Below are positions 7,100-9,096 of a stretch of DNA of 9,096 nucleotides, piece after piece. The stretch is from an uncultured Chitinophagaceae bacterium. GTDB lineage: Bacteria; Bacteroidota; Bacteroidia; Chitinophagales; Chitinophagaceae. How positions within the stretch are numbered: position 1 is the stretch's first letter; each line of letters opens with the position of its first letter. The notes under the pieces are model-generated. The model did not search any database and had not been told where the DNA came from. It saw nothing but the letters and a program-made list of their open reading frames with translations. The stretch is taken from NCBI GenBank assembly GCA_937996595.1, contig CALKVC010000140.1, forward strand, positions 1-9,096. Direction: 5' to 3'. The position numbers and the translations under genes are program-made.

Positions 7100-7624
7100 C
7101 TAACCCTTCTTCACTGGGGGCGCCATTACAGCCCCGCATTTACTGCAGGTACGCTTATGCTCATCTGCATAAAATCCTTCCATCACCGGCGGCAACTGCT
7201 TTACAATATCTGACACATGCAGGTGCTCTTCATATAATTTATTCCCACAGTTTTCGCAGTACCACAAAAACCCGTCTTCTTCCGTTTCCCGCACTTTTTC
7301 AATAACCAAACCAACGGTATTGGGACCGCGCTGCGGCGAATGCGGCGTTTTGGCCGGTAAAAGGAACATGTCGCCTTCATTTATTTCTATATCGCGGGGA
7401 ACCCCGTTATCAATGATCTTAACAACAATATTACCTTCTACCTGGTAAAACAGCTCTTCACTCTCATTGTAATGATAATCTTTACGGGAATTGGGACCGC
7501 CAACCACCATCACAATAAAATTTTCGGCATCCTTGTAAACACACTGGTTACCAACCGGGGGTTTTAACAGGTCGCGGTGTTCATCAATCCATTTTTTAAG
7601 ATTAAAAGGAGCAGCTATAGCCAT
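7100..7624 (-). CDS. nbaC: 3-hydroxyanthranilate 3,4-dioxygenase
   Basis: It opens the ring of 3-hydroxyanthranilate with O2 to give ACMS, the substrate of the decarboxylase downstream. At 174 residues it matches the bacterial single-cupin form. The Fe(II) ligands expected from the Cupriavidus enzyme are all present: His51 and Glu57 (DYHYNESEE) and His95 (AKTPHSPQR). The substrate-binding residues are likely Arg47, Arg99 and Glu109. A C-terminal rubredoxin-like metal site is intact, with two CxxC pairs (Cys123/126 in WYCENCGN and Cys160/163 in RTCSKCGA), as in bacterial rather than animal homologues. The start is the ATG at 7624. It is divergent from the aldehyde dehydrogenase gene, with array C in the 144-base gap between them. 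Confidence 0.96.
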   Translation of the reverse strand: MAIAAPFNLKKWIDEHRDLLKPPVGNQCVYKDAENFIVMVVGGPNSRKDYHYNESEELFYQVEGNIVVKIIDNGVPRDIEINEGDMFLLPAKTPHSPQRGPNTVGLVIEKVRETEEDGFLWYCENCGNKLYEEHLHVSDIVKQLPPVMEGFYADEHKRTCSKCGAVMAPPVKKG

Positions 7625-7653
7625 AATGTTTGATTTAAGACCCTAAGGTAAGA

Positions 7654-7702
7654 AAATGCGGGATACGAGATGCGGAATACAAGATACAGGATGCGGAATA
7701 TG
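7654..7702 (+). repeat. Heptamer repeat array C in the divergent promoter gap
   Basis: Seven in-phase 7-base units follow each other: AAATGCG, GGATACG, AGATGCG, GAATACA, AGATACA, GGATGCG, GAATATG. They are variants of GGATRCN. The shared 11-mer ATGCGGGATAC lies at 7656-7666. The array occupies the middle of the gap between the divergent dioxygenase and aldehyde dehydrogenase genes, where both promoters should lie. It starts 29 bases upstream of the dioxygenase ATG. Confidence 0.85.
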
Positions 7703-7768
7703 AGGCAGGTTTTAAGCGGCGCAGGTAAAATTTGCAGCAGTTTTCCGTTTTCAGATTACCTTTATCCC

Positions 7769-9096
7769 ATGCAACTGGAAATACCTTTTCACCTGGAAAA
7801 TTATATAGGCGGACATTTTATCGGGCCACTCAGCGGGGCATATATGGATAATATAAACCCGGCTACGGGAGATGTGTATGGACAGGTACCCGACAGCAAT
7901 AGTAAGGACATTGAAGTGGCTGTACTGGCAGCACAAAAAGCGCTTGAAAGCTGGAGCAGTATGGCCTTGGAAAAGAGGTTCATCATACTGAACAGGATAG
8001 CCGAACTGATTGATGAACACATGGAAACACTGGCCCTGGCTGAAACAAATGACAATGGCAAACCGCTTTGGCTTAGCAAAAAAGTTGACATATACCGGGC
8101 GGCTGCCAACTTCCGATTTTTTGCAACCGGGCTCATGCATTTTGCATCTGAAAGCCATCATGCAGAAGGCAGCATGGTTAATTTCACCTTACGCCAGCCC
8201 GTTGGCATCGTTGGCTGCATTTCTCCCTGGAACCTGCCTTTATACCTGTTTACCTGGAAAATAGCCCCGGCGCTGGCTACCGGAAACTGTGTCATCGCCA
8301 AGCCATCTGAAGTTACTCCCGTTACCGCATACCTGCTGGCCCGCATTTGCAAAGAAGCCGGTCTGCCCGATGGCGTGCTCAACATCGTTCATGGCAGCGG
8401 CCCGTCATGCGGCGAAGCCATCGTAAAACATCCCGAGATCAAAGCGATTTCTTTTACCGGCAGTACCCGTGCGGGCGAACGGATCGCCTCCATCGCGGCT
8501 CCAATGTTCAAAAAGCTATCGCTGGAACTGGGCGGAAAGAACCCGGCCATCATTTTCGCCGATTGCGATTGGGAGAAGATGATGAAAACAACCATCCGCT
8601 CCTCTTTCAGTAACCAGGGACAGATATGCCTCTGCGGAAGCCGGATACTCGTGGAAGAAAGCATCTACGAAAAATTCAAACAGGAATTCATGGAACGAAC
8701 CCGGTCATTGACCGTGGGAGATCCGCTCGAGGAAACTTCCAAACAAGGAGCCCTGGTAAGCCACATGCATTTTGATAAGGTGATGAACTGCATACATACC
8801 GCTAAGGAAGAGGGCGGAAGGATATTGTGCGGGGGCAATGCGAAAAAAATTCCGGGCCGTTGTGAGAATGGATACTTTATTGAACCAACGGTTATCGAAG
8901 GACTGGGCCCGAACTGCAAAACCAACCGGGAAGAGATATTCGGCCCGGTGGTTACACTTCAGTCATTTAAAACAGAAGAAGAAGCGCTGCAGCTGGCCAA
9001 TGCGAGTTCGTATGGACTTGCCGCTACCATCTGGACACAGGATATCAGCCGGGCCAACCGCGTGGCAGCGCAGGTGCAGAGCGGTATCATCTGGGT
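7769..9096 (+). CDS. nbaE: 2-aminomuconate 6-semialdehyde dehydrogenase (partial, 3' end missing)
   Basis: It is an NAD-dependent aldehyde dehydrogenase, here 442 complete codons; roughly 40 residues are missing at the right edge compared with the usual ~480-490. Active-site blocks are ISPWNLPLY with the oxyanion Asn155, LELGGKNPA with general base Glu253, and NQGQICLC with nucleophile Cys287. The 34-residue Glu-Cys spacing and the ICLC context agree with NbaE and human ALDH8A1, both of which act on 2-aminomuconate semialdehyde. Arg110 (DIYR) or Arg116 (NFRFF) is probably the substrate-binding arginine of those enzymes; alignment is needed to say which. EEIFGPVV (about 389-396) is also present. 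Its place next to the dioxygenase and decarboxylase supports this substrate over other aldehydes. The ATG at 7769 gives the expected N-terminus (LENYIGGHFI). Without the context it would be only a generic ALDH of the hydroxymuconic-semialdehyde type. Confidence 0.9.
   Translation, partial: MQLEIPFHLENYIGGHFIGPLSGAYMDNINPATGDVYGQVPDSNSKDIEVAVLAAQKALESWSSMALEKRFIILNRIAELIDEHMETLALAETNDNGKPLWLSKKVDIYRAAANFRFFATGLMHFASESHHAEGSMVNFTLRQPVGIVGCISPWNLPLYLFTWKIAPALATGNCVIAKPSEVTPVTAYLLARICKEAGLPDGVLNIVHGSGPSCGEAIVKHPEIKAISFTGSTRAGERIASIAAPMFKKLSLELGGKNPAIIFADCDWEKMMKTTIRSSFSNQGQICLCGSRILVEESIYEKFKQEFMERTRSLTVGDPLEETSKQGALVSHMHFDKVMNCIHTAKEEGGRILCGGNAKKIPGRCENGYFIEPTVIEGLGPNCKTNREEIFGPVVTLQSFKTEEEALQLANASSYGLAATIWTQDISRANRVAAQVQSGIIW

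Noticed and set aside
7030..7702. Arrays B and C as a CRISPR or a riboswitch
   Set aside because: The units are 7 bases in strict tandem with no spacers, and no cas genes are present. No conserved riboswitch fold could be recognised in the repeats.
7751..8161. 136-codon minus-strand open frame under the aldehyde dehydrogenase start
   Set aside because: The plus-strand frame gives a continuous aldehyde dehydrogenase with all active-site motifs; the minus-strand product resembles nothing known.

Overview
The window looks like a chromosomal segment of a Bacteroidota bacterium, probably near the Chitinophagaceae; this placement is inference. It rests on the style of the FtsK N-terminus, an Mrp/NBP35 ATPase without the usual C-terminal CxxC, a carboxypeptidase-regulatory-like secreted protein, a DUF6089-type outer-membrane barrel, candidate TAnnTTTG promoter elements and the absence of clear Shine-Dalgarno sequences. 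No mobile element, CRISPR array, rRNA or tRNA gene was found.

Left part (1-3950): the N-terminal membrane domain of the DNA translocase FtsK runs off the left edge on the minus strand. A 341-base gap without a convincing gene follows. Next is a minus-strand pair, shikimate kinase (aroK) then a DUF423 membrane protein 9 bases downstream, and a secreted one-domain protein on the same strand. Divergent to that protein is mrp on the plus strand, with a candidate promoter and a good intrinsic terminator.

Middle part (4029-5712): a lipoprotein glycerophosphodiester phosphodiesterase (plus) and a small outer-membrane beta-barrel protein (minus) converge, with one base between their stop codons.

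Right part (5971-9096): three consecutive steps of tryptophan/kynurenine catabolism. 3-hydroxyanthranilate 3,4-dioxygenase (minus) opens the ring, ACMS decarboxylase (minus) makes 2-aminomuconate 6-semialdehyde, and a divergently transcribed aldehyde dehydrogenase (plus, cut by the right edge) should oxidise it to 2-aminomuconate. Together they divert carbon from NAD (quinolinate) synthesis into degradation.

The most unusual observation is not a gene. All three gaps around the two minus-strand kynurenine genes (5860-5908, 7030-7088, 7654-7702) hold a degenerate tandem array of the same 7-base unit, consensus GGATRCN. All three arrays share the exact 11-mer ATGCGGGATAC; the middle one is inverted relative to the outer two. 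I saw no such arrays in the other gaps of the window. Their function is unknown.
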